Shown piece after piece: positions 1 to 8,489 of a stretch of DNA of 64,000 nucleotides. Positions within the stretch are counted from its first letter, which is position 1; each line of letters opens with the position of its first letter. Under the pieces are notes generated by a model. The model did not search any database and was not told the origin of the DNA. It saw only the letters and a program-made list of their open reading frames with translations. A program made the translations under genes and the position numbers. This DNA comes from Verrucomicrobiia bacterium (GTDB lineage Bacteria; Verrucomicrobiota; Verrucomicrobiia; Limisphaerales; UBA9464). Location of the stretch: positions 18,254-82,253 of the forward strand of contig JAHCBB010000022.1 of NCBI GenBank assembly GCA_019634635.1. The letters are read 5' to 3'.

Positions 1-992
1 TAGTCGAGGTTGTTGTAGAGCCCGCCGCCGGCCAGGATGAAGTCCCATGCCTCGGTGCGATAAGGCGCATTGTTCGTTCCGCGAAAACCGGTCTCATTGT
101 CACCGATGACCTTGTTGAGGTGGTAGTTCATGGCGACCGCGTCCGGCGGCGTGGCGTAGTGGAAGTTGAAGACCGACACGGCCGGATGCGGGTTCTCGAT
201 CTTCGCCTGGTTGTTGGCGATGTTCTGCGTGATGAGGTGCTTCCTGGGCAGACCGCGCTCCGTCTCGACCATCACGTCCGCAATGCGGCGCTGCCACTCC
301 AGGGTCACGCCGCCGAAGTAGGGTTCGTTGCAGATCTCCAGCAGGACATTGTCGAACGCATTCAATTCGGTGACCAGCTTGCGCGTGAGGGCCTCCTGCA
401 CGGCCAGCAGGCCGCCGTTCTTGTCCAGCGTATGGACATCGTTGCGACCGATGGCGCCGAGGCCGTTGACGTTGTTCTTCGCGTTCATCGGGCTGAGAGA
501 CCATTGCTTGTCCTCGTACATCGGGCAAAAGAACGTGAACTCGACGACGATCCCCTTCTGCTCCGCGTCGCCGATGAAATCCCTGAGCCGCCGGAAATAG
601 GCCTCGTCCCATCGGGTGAGATCGAACCGGTTGCCGCCGCCGGCGTACCCCGGTTGATCGCTGCGCGCCCACGGGGTGATGAACCGGTTCGGCAACGGTG
701 CGAGGGTGTTGCGGGTGATGTTGAACGCGCCGTCCGGTTCGCAGTACGTGCCGCTCATCGTGCGCGTCATCATCATGCCCTCGGCGGCCAGGGTGTCGAG
801 GTACCTGCGGTAGTCGAAGTCCAGGTTGAGCACCGCCCCGTAATGCTCGGCCGAGGTGATGAGGACCGCAGGCTTTCCCCGCCAGAGAAAGTAGTGCGGG
901 TTGTCGGGATGCAGTGCGATGGGCGCGGCTGCAACGGACCCGACGGCGGCGCACACCAGCGCCAGCGCGACATGGAGGAGGCGGGATTTCAT
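1..992 (-). CDS. Glycoside hydrolase (cellulase-like TIM barrel), 3' part outside window
   Basis: An uninterrupted minus-strand frame runs from ATG at 992 to the window edge, giving 330 codons without a stop. It begins with a signal peptide (MKSRLLHVALALVCAAVGSVAA), so the enzyme is exported. The mature part opens with a segment resembling clan GH-A proteins (HPDNPHYFLWRGKPAVLITS). It contains LLEICNEPYFGG, whose Glu near residue 223 fits the acid/base, and VIGDNETGF, whose Glu near residue 300 fits the nucleophile. The likely role is cleavage of a plant or algal polysaccharide, but the substrate cannot be read from the sequence. GH5-like or DUF4038-type enzymes are the closest families I recognise. 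The C-terminus is missing. Confidence 0.8.
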   Translation of the reverse strand, partial: MKSRLLHVALALVCAAVGSVAAAPIALHPDNPHYFLWRGKPAVLITSAEHYGAVLNLDFDYRRYLDTLAAEGMMMTRTMSGTYCEPDGAFNITRNTLAPLPNRFITPWARSDQPGYAGGGNRFDLTRWDEAYFRRLRDFIGDAEQKGIVVEFTFFCPMYEDKQWSLSPMNAKNNVNGLGAIGRNDVHTLDKNGGLLAVQEALTRKLVTELNAFDNVLLEICNEPYFGGVTLEWQRRIADVMVETERGLPRKHLITQNIANNQAKIENPHPAVSVFNFHYATPPDAVAMNYHLNKVIGDNETGFRGTNNAPYRTEAWDFILAGGGLYNNLD

Positions 993-1121
993 GATGGAAC
1001 GGAACTTGATTGAAATTCGCGCCGGGAGTCAAAGCGGCATCCCGGGCCTCCCGGCGCCTGATTCCAGGCATGGAATCCAGCGTCATCTCCAAAAGCGTTC
1101 CTGCGCGTCGAGGGCCGGACC

Positions 1122-1553
1122 TCAGCCGTCCCCGGTGTCGAGGACCAATATGAGCCCCTTAGCGGCATCGTGGACGCGCAGGCGGGTGTCCAGAGTTGCC
1201 AGGCATCCGCCGGACTGGCGGACAACCGCCACTAGCCAGGCGTCGTTGACCTGCTGGTGGCCCAGCGCGTGGACATAGATTCCAGGCGACGCGGCGACCG
1301 GCGACCCTAGGAACGTGTGTTGCGGGTGGTTCGTCAGTTGCTCCAGCACCGCCGCCGCTTCCCGGGGCAATACCGCACACGGCGTGTAGGCCGGATTGGA
1401 GGACAGTCGGATAAACCCAAGCTGAGTGAAGGCGCAGGTGGACCAGCCGCGCCTCGACTCGCGCGCGCACCATCGGTGGGCCGCGCCATGGTGCTGGTGG
1501 TTGGGCCAGGCAAGTGCCAGCAGCACATTGGTATCCAGCAACGTGGACTTCAT
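1122..1553 (-). CDS. vapC: VapC-type PIN-domain ribonuclease toxin
   Basis: The 143-residue product starts MKSTLLDTNVLLALAWPNHQ, the typical PIN N-terminus with the first metal-binding Asp at residue 7. It has the TQLGFIRLSSNP segment of the VapC subgroup and later acidic positions in VNDAWLVAV and LATLDTRL. Such toxins cleave tRNA or rRNA when the antitoxin is degraded. I chose the ATG at 1553 because it overlaps the stop of the upstream antitoxin gene by four bases (ATGA) and matches the family start; the frame itself extends further upstream. The pair forms one operon. Confidence 0.85.
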   Translation of the reverse strand: MKSTLLDTNVLLALAWPNHQHHGAAHRWCARESRRGWSTCAFTQLGFIRLSSNPAYTPCAVLPREAAAVLEQLTNHPQHTFLGSPVAASPGIYVHALGHQQVNDAWLVAVVRQSGGCLATLDTRLRVHDAAKGLILVLDTGDG

Positions 1554-1780
1554 GGCGCGTCGTTTGCCAGCAGGTCGCCGGCACGGCTGCTGGGAATGAC
1601 GGCGGCATTGGGAGGAACCTTGAACACCGGAAACCCGATGCACCTCCCGGTCTCCGCCGGGGCGCGCAACCCCCGGCGGGCCAGTTGGGACAACACTTCA
1701 CCCAGTCGCTTGCCGGACGCCCGGGCCATCGCCTGAGCGGCTTCAAAGACATCGTTGTCCAGCGTGACGGTCGTTCTCAT
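1550..1780 (-). CDS. vapB: VapB-type antitoxin
   Basis: This 76-residue protein begins MRTTVTLDNDVFEAAQAMAR, a ribbon-helix-helix type N-terminus (beta strand TVTL, then two helices), and ends with a flexible tail that would wrap the toxin. It lies directly upstream of the PIN gene and overlaps it by four bases, the classic antitoxin-first order. By family analogy it binds its own promoter, which would lie at about 1781-1850. The start is the first ATG consistent with the family; the frame is open further upstream but looks non-coding. Confidence 0.8.
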   Translation of the reverse strand: MRTTVTLDNDVFEAAQAMARASGKRLGEVLSQLARRGLRAPAETGRCIGFPVFKVPPNAAVIPSSRAGDLLANDAP

Positions 1781-1964
1781 TTCCCTGATACGCTGATGCG
1801 CTGATACCCAAGCGTCAATCCGCCCATTCGCCCCCTCCCGTTGAGGCGACACCCACAGTTCACGTCGGGATGCGCCCGACGGGAGCCGGCGGACCCGCCC
1901 GCGTTCCGCACGCGCTTTCCGGAGTGACAGTCCCGACGGCGACCCGCACGCTCCGCCCACGCTT

Positions 1965-3191
1965 GTGGGAAACACCATCGAAAGCGACCCCGTGCCACCC
2001 GCGTCCGCGCCGGGACGTCTGGCCTCCCTCGATGCCTACCGGGGATTGGTGATGTTCCTGATGATGGCCGAGGTGCTGCACCTCTGCCGGGTCGCCGCCA
2101 ACCTGCGCCAGGCGGCAACGCCCAGCGCCTTCTGGGATTTCCTGTGCCGGCATCAGGACCATGTCGCGTGGGTCGGGTGCGTGCTGCACGACCTCATTCA
2201 ACCCTCGTTCTCCTTCCTGGTGGGGGTCGCGTTGCCGTTCTCCATTGCGGCACGCCTCGCCAGGGGCCAGACGCCCGGCCACCTCTGGCTCCACGCCCTG
2301 CTCCGCTCGCTGATCCTGGTGTTGCTCGGCGTCGCCTTGCGATCCACGGGATCCAGCCAGACGAACTGGACCTTCGAGGACACGCTGTCGCAGATCGGTC
2401 TGGGCTATCCGTTCCTGTTCGCCCTCGGTTTCGCCGGACGCCGATGGCACTGGGCCGGCCTCTCCGTCCTGCTGGCCGGCTACTGGCTCGCCTTTGCCCT
2501 GTATCCCGTCCGGCCCGATTTCGACTACGAGGCCGTCGGCGTCTCCGCCGAGTGGCTGCGGGAACACGGGCACACGGGGTTTGCCGCGCACTGGCAGAAG
2601 AACAGCAACTTCGCCTGGGCCGCCGATGGCGTGATCCTGAACTGGTTTCCGCGCGCCCAACCGTGGCGCTACAACGGGGGCGGCTACTCGACGCTGAGCT
2701 TCATTCCCACCCTCGGCACGATGGTCCTCGGACTGCTCGCCGGCACCGTGCTCCGCGATTCCCGTCCGGTCCGCGACAAGCTCCTCTGGCTGGTCGTCGC
2801 CGGCGTCACCGGACTGGCGGGCGGATGGCTGCTGGGCGTCACCGGCCTCTGCCCGGTGGTCAAGCGCATCTGGACCCCGAGCTGGGTGCTCTACAGCGGC
2901 GGCTGGTGCTTCCTGCTGCTGGCCGCATTTTATGCCGTCGTGGACGTTGCCGGCATCCAACGCTGGTCGTTTCCCCTGCGGGTCATCGGCATGAATTCGA
3001 TCGCCGCCTATTGCATGGCCCACCTCTTTGACGGCTTCCTCGCCCGCAACCTGAAGACCCACCTGGGACAGGACTTCTTCGCCTTCGCCGGACGCCCCTA
3101 CGAACCGTTCCTCCACGGCGCCGCGGTTCTGGCGCTGCTGTGGGGCATCCTCTGGTGGATGTATCGCCGCAAGATTCTGCTGCGGATCTGA
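1965..3191 (+). CDS. HGSNAT/DUF5009-like membrane acyltransferase
   Basis: The 408-residue protein has about ten hydrophobic segments and the family opening RLASLDAYRGLVMFLMMAEV. The next conserved block, HDLIQPSFSFLVGVALPFS, matches heparan-alpha-glucosaminide N-acetyltransferase-like proteins (HGSNAT_cat/DUF5009). These move acetyl groups across the inner membrane onto sugars outside. The GTG at 1965 is the most upstream start and gives a short polar N-terminus before the RxxSLDxxRG motif. The acceptor is unknown. In this phylum such genes often lie near polysaccharide catabolism genes, which fits the hydrolase at 1-992. Confidence 0.8.
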   Translation: MGNTIESDPVPPASAPGRLASLDAYRGLVMFLMMAEVLHLCRVAANLRQAATPSAFWDFLCRHQDHVAWVGCVLHDLIQPSFSFLVGVALPFSIAARLARGQTPGHLWLHALLRSLILVLLGVALRSTGSSQTNWTFEDTLSQIGLGYPFLFALGFAGRRWHWAGLSVLLAGYWLAFALYPVRPDFDYEAVGVSAEWLREHGHTGFAAHWQKNSNFAWAADGVILNWFPRAQPWRYNGGGYSTLSFIPTLGTMVLGLLAGTVLRDSRPVRDKLLWLVVAGVTGLAGGWLLGVTGLCPVVKRIWTPSWVLYSGGWCFLLLAAFYAVVDVAGIQRWSFPLRVIGMNSIAAYCMAHLFDGFLARNLKTHLGQDFFAFAGRPYEPFLHGAAVLALLWGILWWMYRRKILLRI

Positions 3192-3266
3192 TCCGCCCGC
3201 CCGCAGTTGCGCCCCGGCCACGGTCACCCCAACGTCCCGTCCGTGCTGAAGGAACTGGATGCCGCC

Positions 3267-6017
3267 ATGGTGTCGCCCCCGGCCGGCGTCATCGCCATCC
3301 GGGGGGCCCGGGAACACAATCTCAGAAATCTCTCGGTGGACATCCCGAGGGGTCGTTTCGTGGTCGTGACCGGGGTGAGCGGCAGCGGCAAGAGCACGCT
3401 GGCCTTCGACCTGTTGTTCGCCGAGGGACAGCGCCGTTTCCTCGACTCGATGAGCGCCTACGCCCGGCAGTTTGTCGAGCAGTTGGGACGTCCGGATGTG
3501 GACCTGATCAGCGGACTGCCACCCACGGTCAGCATCGAGCAGAGCACCACGCGCGGCGGCGGGAAGAGCACGGTCGCGACCGTCACCGAGATCCATCATT
3601 TTCACCGCCTCCTTCTGGCCCGGATCGGCACGCCGCACTGCCCCGATTGCGGCATTCCGGTCTCGGCACAGACCCGCGACGAGGTCCTCGCGACGCTTGA
3701 GACCGAAGTCGCCGGCCGTGGCGAGATCACCCTCCTTGCACCCGTCGTCCGCAACCGCAAGGGGTTCCACTCCGAGGTGGCCGACTGGGCGCGCCAGCAT
3801 GGCTTCAGCGAACTCCGCGCCGACGGCAAATGGTACGCGGTGGACCAGCCGTTCCGCCTCGACCGGTTCAAGGAGCACGACATCGAGGTGGTGATCGGCA
3901 CGCTCGCACGCGGGGGCGGGACCGCCGGCGCCGCGGACCGGCGGCGCCTCGTCGAGCAGGCGCTGGAGGTCGGCAAGGGAGTCCTGCAGGCCCTGGACCG
4001 CAAGGGACGTCTCACCGTCTTCTCGACGGAGCGGGCCTGCCCGCGGTGCCGCCGCAGTTTCGCCGTCCTCGATCCGAAGAACTTCAGCTACAACTCCGCC
4101 CAAGGGTGGTGCCCGCGCTGCAAGGGATTCGGTGAGCTGTTTCACATTCCCGAAGTGGAGCGCGGCGCCAACGGGGACGCTGTCGAGGAGAACTGGTGGC
4201 GCTGGTCCGAGGGCGCGCGCGAATCCTGCCCGGAATGCGGAGGATCCCGCCTGCGTCCCGAGGCCCGGGCCGTCCGGCTGCCTCCCTGCCCCGCCGACCC
4301 CAGGACCGCCAGGGGCGGAGGCCTGACCCCGGAGGACCTCGCCCGCCAGACCGTGGATGAGGCGGCGGACTGGACCGCGGCGTTCCGTCCCACCGGACGA
4401 GCGGCGGAGATCGCGCGGGACATTCTGCCGGAAATCCGCGAGCGGCTGCGGTTCCTCCGTGACGTCGGACTGGGCTACCTGCAGCTCGGCCGCGGCGTCA
4501 CCACGCTCAGCGGCGGCGAAGGGCAGCGCATCCGGCTCGCCGCCCAGCTCGGATCCAACCTCAGCGGCGTGCTGTATGTCCTCGACGAACCCACCATCGG
4601 ACTCCACAGCCGTGACAACGACCAGTTGCTCCTGGCCCTCGGACAGCTCCAGGCGCGGGGCAATTCGCTTGTCGTCGTCGAGCACGACGAGGCGACCATG
4701 CGCCGGGCCGACTACATCGTGGACCTCGGCCCGGGCGCAGGCGTCCGCGGTGGCACGGTCGTGGCCGCCGGGACCCTGGGCGAGCTGCTGGCGCATCCGG
4801 ATTCCGTGACCGGACAGTCGCTGAAAGCGCTGGAATCGAAATCCTATCCGACGCGGGGACAGCGGCGTCCGGTCCCCACGGCGGTCCCGGCCTCCCCACG
4901 AGGGCGCAAGGGCGCACCGGCGACCGTCGAGTGGCTCACGATCCACGGGGCCGCGCGCAACAACCTCAAGGACCTGACCGTCCAGTTTCCGTTGGAGCGA
5001 TTCATCGTGGTCACGGGCGTGAGCGGGTCCGGAAAGAGCACGCTCGTCAAGGAGTGCCTGTTCCCCGCCGTCGCCGCGGCACTCCAGTCGGGTCGGACCC
5101 CGGGGCGCACGACCACGGAGCCCCGGGTCGCCGGCCACGAGTTCCTCACGGCGGTCCACGAGGTGGACCAGTCGCCCATCGGTCGCACCCCACGGTCCAC
5201 ACCGGCCACCTACGTCGGCCTGTTCGACGACATCCGGAAGCTCTTCGCCGGCTCTGCCGAGGCCCGCCTTAGGGGTTACGGACCCGGCCGCTTCAGTTTC
5301 AATGCCGTGCAGGGCCGGTGTCCGGACTGCGAGGGCAAGGGGGTGCGGGAACTGGAGATGAACTTCCTGCCGACGGCCCGGGTGCGCTGCGAGCGCTGCG
5401 GTGGGGCCCGGTTCAATCTCGAGACCCTGGACGTCCGGTGGAACGGCAAGACGGTTGCCGACGTGCTGGACCTGAGCGTCGCCGAGGCGCTCGAGTTTTT
5501 CGCCGCCCATTCGAAGCTGCGGCGTCCGCTCGAGGCGCTGCGGGACACCGGGTTGGACTACCTGCGCTTGGGCCAGACCAGCCCCACGCTCAGCGGGGGC
5601 GAGGCCCAGCGCATCAAGCTCGTCAGCCATCTGCTCGGCGGGCTGCGTCCGTCCCCCGGCGAACCCGCGGCGGACGCAGCAGCCGTCCCGCGCGGACGCC
5701 GACGCCGCGACCTCTTCATCCTGGAGGAACCCACCATTGGGCTGCACCTCCAGGATGTGCAGCGGTTGGTCGCCGTCCTGCAACGGTTGGTGGATGCCGG
5801 CCATACGGTGATCGTGATCGAGCACAACCTGGACCTCATCGCCGAGGCCGACTGGGTGCTGGATCTCGGTCCGGAAGGGGGAGGGGGAGGCGGCCGGCTG
5901 GTGGCCGAAGGCACCCCGGAGGCGGTGGCCGCGGTCCGGGAGTCGCATACCGGACGCTACCTGCGGCCGATGGTCGGCAAGCGCCCGGCCGGACGGCCCG
6001 GGCGTCGGCGCACCTGA
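3267..6017 (+). CDS. uvrA: UvrA-family excinuclease ABC subunit A (probable paralogue)
   Basis: The protein is a duplicated ABC ATPase with UvrA hallmarks. It has two Walker A motifs (GVSGSGKSTL), EGQRRFLDSMSAYARQF, paired zinc modules (CPDCG, CPRC, CPECGG, CPDCEGKG, CERCGG) and two signature motifs (TLSGGEGQRIRL and TLSGGEAQRIKL). UvrA scans DNA for damage and loads UvrB. Two oddities stand out. The insertion domain between CPRCKGFG and CPECGG is only about 40 residues, against about 120 in E. coli. The second Walker B reads FILEEPT, so the usual Asp is Glu (about residue 820). I chose ATG 3267, just before the conserved VIAIRGAREHNLRN; the frame is open from a TTG at 3207. Confidence 0.88.
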   Translation: MVSPPAGVIAIRGAREHNLRNLSVDIPRGRFVVVTGVSGSGKSTLAFDLLFAEGQRRFLDSMSAYARQFVEQLGRPDVDLISGLPPTVSIEQSTTRGGGKSTVATVTEIHHFHRLLLARIGTPHCPDCGIPVSAQTRDEVLATLETEVAGRGEITLLAPVVRNRKGFHSEVADWARQHGFSELRADGKWYAVDQPFRLDRFKEHDIEVVIGTLARGGGTAGAADRRRLVEQALEVGKGVLQALDRKGRLTVFSTERACPRCRRSFAVLDPKNFSYNSAQGWCPRCKGFGELFHIPEVERGANGDAVEENWWRWSEGARESCPECGGSRLRPEARAVRLPPCPADPRTARGGGLTPEDLARQTVDEAADWTAAFRPTGRAAEIARDILPEIRERLRFLRDVGLGYLQLGRGVTTLSGGEGQRIRLAAQLGSNLSGVLYVLDEPTIGLHSRDNDQLLLALGQLQARGNSLVVVEHDEATMRRADYIVDLGPGAGVRGGTVVAAGTLGELLAHPDSVTGQSLKALESKSYPTRGQRRPVPTAVPASPRGRKGAPATVEWLTIHGAARNNLKDLTVQFPLERFIVVTGVSGSGKSTLVKECLFPAVAAALQSGRTPGRTTTEPRVAGHEFLTAVHEVDQSPIGRTPRSTPATYVGLFDDIRKLFAGSAEARLRGYGPGRFSFNAVQGRCPDCEGKGVRELEMNFLPTARVRCERCGGARFNLETLDVRWNGKTVADVLDLSVAEALEFFAAHSKLRRPLEALRDTGLDYLRLGQTSPTLSGGEAQRIKLVSHLLGGLRPSPGEPAADAAAVPRGRRRRDLFILEEPTIGLHLQDVQRLVAVLQRLVDAGHTVIVIEHNLDLIAEADWVLDLGPEGGGGGGRLVAEGTPEAVAAVRESHTGRYLRPMVGKRPAGRPGRRRT

Positions 6018-6039
6018 CTGGAAAAGCGCCGGCCCCGCC

Positions 6040-6640
6040 CGCACGGTTCGGCAGGAGCCTCACCCCACCAAGTCACCCAAACGGGTCCTCCGCCCCGGTA
6101 GGGCGAGCCTCCGGCGAGCCGTTCGCCTGTGGAGTCGCCACGGGCCCAGCTCGCTGGCTGGCGCGCACGGTTCGGCAGGAGCCTCACCCCACCAAGTCAC
6201 CCAAGCGGGTCCTCCGCCCCGGTAGGGCGAGCCTCCGGCGAGCCGTCCGCCTGTGGAGTCGCCACAGGCCCAGATCGCTGGCCGGCGCGCACGGTTCGGC
6301 AGGAGCTTCACCCCACCAAGTCACCCAAGCGGGTCCTCCGCCCCGGTAGGGCGAGCCTCCGGCGAGCCGTTCGCGTGTGGAGTCGTCACAGGCCCAGATC
6401 GCTGGCTGGCGCGCACGGTTCGGCAGGAGCCTCACCCCACCAAGTCACCCAAACGGGTCCTCCGCCCCGGTACGCGCCTCCGGCGAGCCGTTCGCCTGTG
6501 GAGTCACCACAGGCCCAACTCGCAGTTGTCCGCACGGTTCGGCAGGAGCCTCACCCCACCGGGTCGCACACCGGGTCCCCACCCACGGTACGAGCCTCCG
6601 GCGAGCCGTCCGCGCTTGTGGGGCTCCTGCAGCCTGACTA
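6040..6640 (+). repeat. Five tandem copies of a ~124-bp intergenic repeat
   Basis: Units start at about 6040, 6165, 6289, 6413 and 6532, each with GCACGGTTCGGCAGGAG, so the spacing is about 125, 124, 124 and 119 bp. The later copies diverge. Units 2 and 4 carry a perfect hairpin (CCTGTGG, 5-nt loop, CCACAGG); units 1 and 3 have substitutions in it, and unit 5 has lost it. All six frames are open through much of the array and give spurious proteins with phrases such as WGEAPAEPC or GRSLTPPSH. I treat it as a non-coding, dispersed-type repeat that has amplified between the uvrA-like gene and the DUF1080 gene. There are no spacers, so it is not a CRISPR. Confidence 0.9.
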
Positions 6641-6656
6641 GCCTGACACCCCTTCC

Positions 6657-7451
6657 ATGAATTGCCCACTTTTCACGGCCATGATCCTCGGCGGGATCCT
6701 CTGCACCCTGCTGGCCACCGCTCCGCGCCTCGACGCCGCCTCCACCATCGGTGTCGGCGCTTCGCCGCCGCCCGGAGCCGAGGTGTTGTTCGACGGCACG
6801 CGCCGCATGCTCGACGACAAATGGACCTATTGGGAAGGACCCGGGTTCAAGTCGTCGCTCCCAATCCAATGGAAGATCGTGGAGGACCCCGTGGACGGCG
6901 GCACGGTGATGAAGACGGATGACCCGGCAGCCGCCGGCGGCCGTTATGGCGCGGCGGACATTGTGACCAAGACCCCCTTCCGGGACTTCCGCCTGCACAT
7001 CGAATTCCTCGTGGCCAAGCCGGGGGGCAACAGCGGGGTGTACCTGCAGAACCGCTACGAAATCCAGGTGCTCGACGGTGACAAGACCTCCCACGGCATG
7101 GGTGCGGTGATCAATGAGACGGAATCGCCCTATCACGCCTACAACGGCACCGGCCAATGGAACGCGTATGACATCACGTTCCGGGCCGCCCGCTTTCGGG
7201 ACGGGAAGCTGGTGGAGAAGCCGCTGGTGACGATGTACTTCAACGGACAAAAGGTGCATCTGAACCAGACGATCAGCCAGGTCTGGGGCGGGCCCAATTC
7301 CGGCGTGGATGGAGGCAACGACGGCGGCAAGGGCATCACCGATTCCCCGCAGGGTCTGAAACTTCAGGACGAAGGCCACGACGTCCGCTACCGCAACATC
7401 TGGATCCAGCCCCTCGATCTGAAGACCGCGGACACCGACTTCACCGAATGA
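6657..7451 (+). CDS. Secreted DUF1080 (3-keto-disaccharide hydrolase) protein
   Basis: The 264-residue product has a signal peptide (about residues 1-27) and one DUF1080 jelly-roll domain. Hallmarks are EVLFDGTR near the start, the central GNSGVYLQNRYEIQVLD and the closing GLKLQDEGHDVRYRNIWI. Members act outside the cytoplasm on 3-keto-sugars or bind glycans; the exact substrate here is unknown. The ATG at 6657 follows the tandem repeat array and gives a clean signal peptide. The stop overlaps the start of the next gene by four bases, so the two are probably co-translated. Confidence 0.88.
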   Translation: MNCPLFTAMILGGILCTLLATAPRLDAASTIGVGASPPPGAEVLFDGTRRMLDDKWTYWEGPGFKSSLPIQWKIVEDPVDGGTVMKTDDPAAAGGRYGAADIVTKTPFRDFRLHIEFLVAKPGGNSGVYLQNRYEIQVLDGDKTSHGMGAVINETESPYHAYNGTGQWNAYDITFRAARFRDGKLVEKPLVTMYFNGQKVHLNQTISQVWGGPNSGVDGGNDGGKGITDSPQGLKLQDEGHDVRYRNIWIQPLDLKTADTDFTE

Positions 7452-8377
7452 CCTCCGCCATGAAACTCCCCATCTTTTGTCTGCTGCTGGCCGTTTCGCT
7501 GCCCCCGTTCCTTCAGGCGGCGGAACCCCCGCCGGTGACCCGCACGGAGTTGATCTACGGACGCAAATTTGGCACCGCCCTGACCCTCGACGTGGTGCGT
7601 CCGGAAAACCCCAACGGCTACGGACTGCTGTTCATGGTGTCCGGGGGATTTTTTTCCAGTCACGAGGCCATTGACGGCGCGCTGAAGGGCGGGCTGCTGA
7701 CACCGCTCCTCGAGCGGGGATACACCGTGTTCGCGGTGGTCCACGGATCCCAGCCGCGCTTCATCATCCCCGAGATCACCTCCGATGTGCTGCAGGCGGT
7801 GCGATTTGTCCGACGACATGCCGCCGAGCACGGCGTGCGCCCCGATCGCCTCGGCGTGTTTGGCGCGAGTGCGGGCGGACACCTCGCACTCACCCTGGGC
7901 ACCCAGGGCGGTCCGGGCACCCCCGACGCCAGGGATCCGCTCGACCGGGAATCGAGCGCCGTCCAGGCGGTGGCCTGCTTCTTTCCCCCCGTGGATTTCA
8001 GGAACTGGAGGGAACCGGGGGACGATGCCGTCGGGGTCGGCGTGTTGAAGGACTTCAAACCCGCGTTCGGCCCCCGCAGCGAGACCGCCGAAAGCCGCGA
8101 TGCCTACGGACGTGAAATCTCGCCGATCGAATTCGTCACCGCATCGGTCCCACCCACGCTCATCATCCATGGCGACGCCGACCGTCTGGTGCCCATCTAT
8201 CAGGCGGAACAGTTCGTGAAAAAGTGCCGGGAGGCCGGCGTCACCGCCCCCGTGACCTTGGTGCGGCGCGAGGGCGCGGACCACGGATGGCCGGGGATGG
8301 ACAAGGACATCGGGCTGTTCGCCGACTGGTTCGACGAGCACTTGCGCGGGGTGAAGGCGTCATCAACGCCGCAATAG
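7448..8377 (+). CDS. Secreted alpha/beta-hydrolase (esterase/lipase-like)
   Basis: The 309-residue protein has a signal peptide (the alternative ATG at 7460 gives MKLPIFCLLLAVSLPPFLQA). A complete catalytic triad is visible: nucleophile Ser141 in GVFGASAGGH, Asp at 243 or 245 in HGDADRLVP, and His279 in GADHGWPGM. It resembles the BD-FAE/peptidase S9-like esterases that remove ester side groups from polysaccharides. The ATGA overlap with the DUF1080 gene suggests an operon for handling an extracellular carbohydrate. The natural substrate is not evident. Confidence 0.85.
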   Translation: MTSAMKLPIFCLLLAVSLPPFLQAAEPPPVTRTELIYGRKFGTALTLDVVRPENPNGYGLLFMVSGGFFSSHEAIDGALKGGLLTPLLERGYTVFAVVHGSQPRFIIPEITSDVLQAVRFVRRHAAEHGVRPDRLGVFGASAGGHLALTLGTQGGPGTPDARDPLDRESSAVQAVACFFPPVDFRNWREPGDDAVGVGVLKDFKPAFGPRSETAESRDAYGREISPIEFVTASVPPTLIIHGDADRLVPIYQAEQFVKKCREAGVTAPVTLVRREGADHGWPGMDKDIGLFADWFDEHLRGVKASSTPQ

Positions 8378-8489
8378 CCGGCTCCCCGCCGTGACGCCTT
8401 GCGCCGCGGATTTGCAAATTGAAGCCGGGGAAAGTGCCTGCCGCCCGGCGGGAACTGGGACGCCGGATCCAGGTTGAACGTATCCGAGG

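Noticed and set aside
1860..6044. 1394-aa minus-strand ORF opposite the uvrA-like gene
   Set aside because: It is antisense to a protein with clear ABC and zinc motifs. Its composition (Arg, Gly, Ala, Glu) is typical of the shadow frame of a GC-rich gene and it has no domain.
6040..6640. Several 60-170 aa ORFs in both strands of the tandem repeat
   Set aside because: They follow the repeat period, are open on both strands, and change frame between units. The sequence is best read as non-coding repeat.
6040..6640. CRISPR array
   Set aside because: Units are contiguous and ~124 bp long with no unique spacers, and there are no cas genes in the window.
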